From Calditrichia bacterium (GTDB lineage Bacteria > Calditrichota > Calditrichia > Calditrichales > Calditrichaceae): a stretch of 7,516 bases of DNA. The stretch is taken from contig JALWEA010000532.1 in assembly GCA_027039465.1 (NCBI GenBank), forward strand, positions 1 to 7,516. Direction: 5' to 3'. The notes below the pieces were generated by a model, which was not told the DNA's origin, did no database searches, and was given only the letters and a program-made list of their open reading frames with translations. A program made the translations under genes and the position numbers. Below are positions 5,369 through 7,516 of the stretch, piece by piece. Position 1 is the first letter of the stretch. The number at the start of each line of letters is the position of its first letter.

Positions 5369-6696
5369 TCCTTGTCTTTGTCCTTCGATTTTTTACGAAA
5401 AACCAACTTAATTGGAACGCCCGTAAAACCGAATTGTTCACGTAATTTATTCTCTAAAAAGCGTTTGTAGCTGTCAACAACCAAATCGGGATGATTGCAG
5501 AAGAACACGAAAAGCGGCGGATTGGCGCGCGCCTGTGTCACATAATTGATTTTAATTTCCTTGCCCTTGGTAGCCGGCGGCATGGTCGTCTTGATCAAGG
5601 GCAGAAAAAAATCGTTCAGATCGGATGTGGCCAAACGCTTTTGACGCTCATAGTACACCTGCGTTGCCAAATCCAAAACTTTGTACAAACGCTGTTTTTC
5701 CAACACGGAAACGTAAATTTGAGGAATGTAGCGTAACGTGCCCAATCGTTCGGTGTATTCTTTGGCGTAATGTCCCATTGTTTGATGATCTTTTGGAATT
5801 AAATCCCACTTATTCAATACCAACACAATGCCTTTTTGGTGCTTGGCCGCTTCATTCAATAACGAAATATCATGATGCGACAACCCTTCATTGACATCCA
5901 CCATATACAAAACCACATCCGCCCGCTGCAGGCTGCGATAGGTACGCAAATTACTGTAAAACAAAACGTTCTCTTTGATGCGTTTCCGTTTTTTCAAACC
6001 GGCTGTGTCGATTAGCAGATATTTACGCTTCTGATATTTCAACAACGAATCCACGGGATCGCGCGTGGTACCCGGAATATCGGTAACAATGGCACGAGGT
6101 TGCGCTAACAACGTATTGACAAAAGACGACTTGCCCACATTTTCCCGACCGATAATGGCCAGTTTGATGGCGTCGGCATATTTGTCTTCCGCTTGCAACG
6201 GCTTAACACGTTTGGCGATTTCATCCAAAAGATCACCGCTGGCACGACCCGTAATGGCCGAAACGGGAATCGGGTCGCCTAAGCCCAAATTGTAAAACTG
6301 CCCGATTTCGTACTCGCGCTCCGGCGAATCCACTTTATTAACGACCAACAAAGCCTGCTTTTTGTTTTGCAAAAGAATACGGGCTAATTGTTCGTCAATA
6401 TCCGTAATGCCCGTAGTTACATCAACCACCAACAAAACCAGATCGGATTCTTCCACGGCAATTTCCACCTGCTCGCGCACGGCTTCATCAATCTTTTCCT
6501 GCGCTTGCGGCATGTAGCCGCCCGTATCCACAAAACCGATTTGCTGTCCGTTCCATTCCATGGATTCATAATTACGATCACGCGTTACGCCGGGACGATC
6601 ATCGGTGATGGCCTTACGCTTACCGATTAAACGATTAAATAATGTTGATTTGCCGACATTCGGTCTTCCCACAATAGCGACTATTGGAATTCCCAT
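5365..6696 (-). CDS. der: Ribosome biogenesis GTPase Der (EngA)
   Basis: The 443-residue length is normal for Der, a GTPase with two tandem G domains and a KH-like C-terminal domain that acts in late assembly of the 50S subunit in the cytoplasm. G domain 1 shows GRPNVGKS (10-17), DRPGVTRD (33-40), DTGG (57-60), NKVD (120-123) and SA (146-147). G domain 2 shows GRENVGKS (183-190), DIPGTTRD (206-213), DTAG (230-233) and NKWD (295-298). Its G5 position reads SVLEKQR (330-336) where SAL is usual, a mild deviation. The KH-like part runs from about 355 to 436, and the protein ends in a charged KKSKDKDKE tail. The ATG at 6696 has GGAG 10 nt upstream. It follows the DUF512 gene by 17 bp and overlaps the protease gene by 4 bp, so all three are probably one transcript. 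Confidence 0.98.
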   Translation of the reverse strand: MGIPIVAIVGRPNVGKSTLFNRLIGKRKAITDDRPGVTRDRNYESMEWNGQQIGFVDTGGYMPQAQEKIDEAVREQVEIAVEESDLVLLVVDVTTGITDIDEQLARILLQNKKQALLVVNKVDSPEREYEIGQFYNLGLGDPIPVSAITGRASGDLLDEIAKRVKPLQAEDKYADAIKLAIIGRENVGKSSFVNTLLAQPRAIVTDIPGTTRDPVDSLLKYQKRKYLLIDTAGLKKRKRIKENVLFYSNLRTYRSLQRADVVLYMVDVNEGLSHHDISLLNEAAKHQKGIVLVLNKWDLIPKDHQTMGHYAKEYTERLGTLRYIPQIYVSVLEKQRLYKVLDLATQVYYERQKRLATSDLNDFFLPLIKTTMPPATKGKEIKINYVTQARANPPLFVFFCNHPDLVVDSYKRFLENKLREQFGFTGVPIKLVFRKKSKDKDKE

Positions 6697-6706
6697 TTTA
6701 ATTCAT

Positions 6707-6710
6707 CTCC
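6707..6710 (-). promoter_or_regulatory. Ribosome binding site of der
   Basis: GGAG on the minus strand lies 10 nt before the der ATG and only 4 nt after the DUF512 stop codon (TGA, 6717-6715). No promoter fits in the 17-bp gap, supporting co-transcription. Confidence 0.55.
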
Positions 6711-6714
6711 GTTC

Positions 6715-7516
6715 TCATACGACCAAACGTTTGTTTTTGGGTTCACGAATTAATCCATTCACAACTTCCGTAAACGATTCAACCGGTTCCTTGAAAACAT
6801 GACATTTGATGTTTAATTTTTGCTCCAGATCATCTACCGTCCAATCATCCAAAAAGAGGCCGTCTTCATTCAAAACCCGCGGCGGCAACAAAACGAGATC
6901 ACCCAAAGTTCGATTTTTCAATTGGTTGTAAATATCTTCACCGACCAACAGACCTGAAACTTCAATGGTTGTTCCGTAAAAATAATTTAAAATCGGAACC
7001 ATCTCAATGGAAACATTCTCGATTTTGTTTAACGGATCAATAATGAATTTTTTCAGATTTCCGGCGGCCAATGTTCCGGTAACCCACGTAATTTTAACCG
7101 GTCGATTAATCTTTTGCGGGATGGACTTTTTGGCCGAATTAAAGCGATCAATCATTTCCCGAAATTGTCCGACTCCGTTCTCAATCTGGTAAAAATCATC
7201 GTAATAATCCGCGGAGGGAATGGGCAGGTCGGCCTTGATAAAAAATTCGTCGGACAAATAGACGAAATGGTAGCCGATCTCTTTTAGCAAACGCTTACGC
7301 AAGACGTCCGTAAATTGCACCGCTTCCCTTAATTCGTCTCGCGTGTGAATGCGCAACGGTTCTTTGTGACGACGATGTCTGGAGATGCCCACAGGCACTA
7401 CTGCTACGGATTTTAAGTTCGGGTAGAAGCGCTTCAAATCCATGACCGTTTGCTCGAAAACCTTGCCGTCATTTTTACCGGGCACCAAAACAATTTGAGC
7501 ATGCAATTCAATGCCG
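6715..7516 (-). CDS. DUF512 (PDZ / radical-SAM-like) family protein, C-terminal part (5' end outside window)
   Basis: The frame is open to the right edge. The TTG at 7506 is not a true start, because the codons upstream (reading G-I-E) continue the family pattern GI.LHAQIVLVPGKNDG. About 267 residues are visible, ending at TGA (6717-6715). Landmarks, numbered from the TTG codon, are VVPVGISRHR (36-45), LSDEFFIKADLPIPSADYYD (84-103) followed by QIENGVGQFR, VTGTLAAGNL (142-151), GLLVGEDI (185-192) and LGDLVLLPPRVLNEDGLFLD (201-220). This order is characteristic of DUF512 proteins, which in full length carry an N-terminal PDZ domain and a radical-SAM-like Fe-S region. That N-terminal part is not visible here, so I cannot check the cysteine motif. 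Biochemical function is unknown. Adjacency to der is a layout known from other bacteria. Confidence 0.92.
   Translation of the reverse strand, partial: GIELHAQIVLVPGKNDGKVFEQTVMDLKRFYPNLKSVAVVPVGISRHRRHKEPLRIHTRDELREAVQFTDVLRKRLLKEIGYHFVYLSDEFFIKADLPIPSADYYDDFYQIENGVGQFREMIDRFNSAKKSIPQKINRPVKITWVTGTLAAGNLKKFIIDPLNKIENVSIEMVPILNYFYGTTIEVSGLLVGEDIYNQLKNRTLGDLVLLPPRVLNEDGLFLDDWTVDDLEQKLNIKCHVFKEPVESFTEVVNGLIREPKNKRLVV

Noticed and set aside
4355..5441. Several 70-100 codon frames on both strands across the protease and der genes
   Set aside because: They lie in other frames of well-supported genes and show no domain features.

Overview
The window looks like a chromosomal stretch of a Gram-negative bacterium of the Fibrobacterota-Chlorobiota-Bacteroidota (FCB) superphylum. 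Calditrichota is my best guess, but this is inferred from protein style and not proven. The evidence is a long Bacteroidota-type LptD-like outer-membrane barrel, a secreted MXAN_6640-type metalloprotease with a C-terminal sorting-like domain, and moderately AT-rich intergenic DNA full of small repeats.

Layout. Bases 1-1683 (+) hold the 3' part of a putative LptD-family barrel gene whose start lies left of the window. A short convergent gap (1684-1877) follows, ending in a low-complexity, telomere-like repeat that abuts the next gene's stop codon. Bases 1878-2909 (-) encode an exported TPR protein of unknown role. A gene-free stretch of about 850 bp (2910-3760) contains a patchwork of non-coding repeats: a roughly 97-bp imperfect inverted repeat, a related half-element, a nested hairpin overlapping a G-quadruplex motif, a tandem 14-mer, a short palindrome, and a second low-complexity repeat that again ends at a stop codon. 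From 3761 to the right edge there is one compact minus-strand operon, in transcription order: a DUF512 protein (5' end outside the window), then der, then the metalloprotease. The first two are 17 bp apart and the last two overlap by 4 bp (ATGA).

How the genes work together. The DUF512-der pairing is an arrangement I know from other bacteria. Der acts in late assembly of the large ribosomal subunit, and DUF512 proteins are of unknown function. The unusual member is the exported metalloprotease translationally coupled to der. The LptD-like barrel and TPR protein are independent units, converging on each other.

Most notable non-coding signal. Two minus-strand genes each carry, directly after the stop codon and in the same orientation, a two-part C-poor sequence: a GGTTAA/GGTTGAAT-like tract followed by a CGTTATT-like tract. 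In the copy after the TPR gene the first part contains four GGG runs with 4-5 nt loops, a canonical G-quadruplex motif. I saw no CRISPR array, tRNA, rRNA, intact transposase or recognisable defence system.
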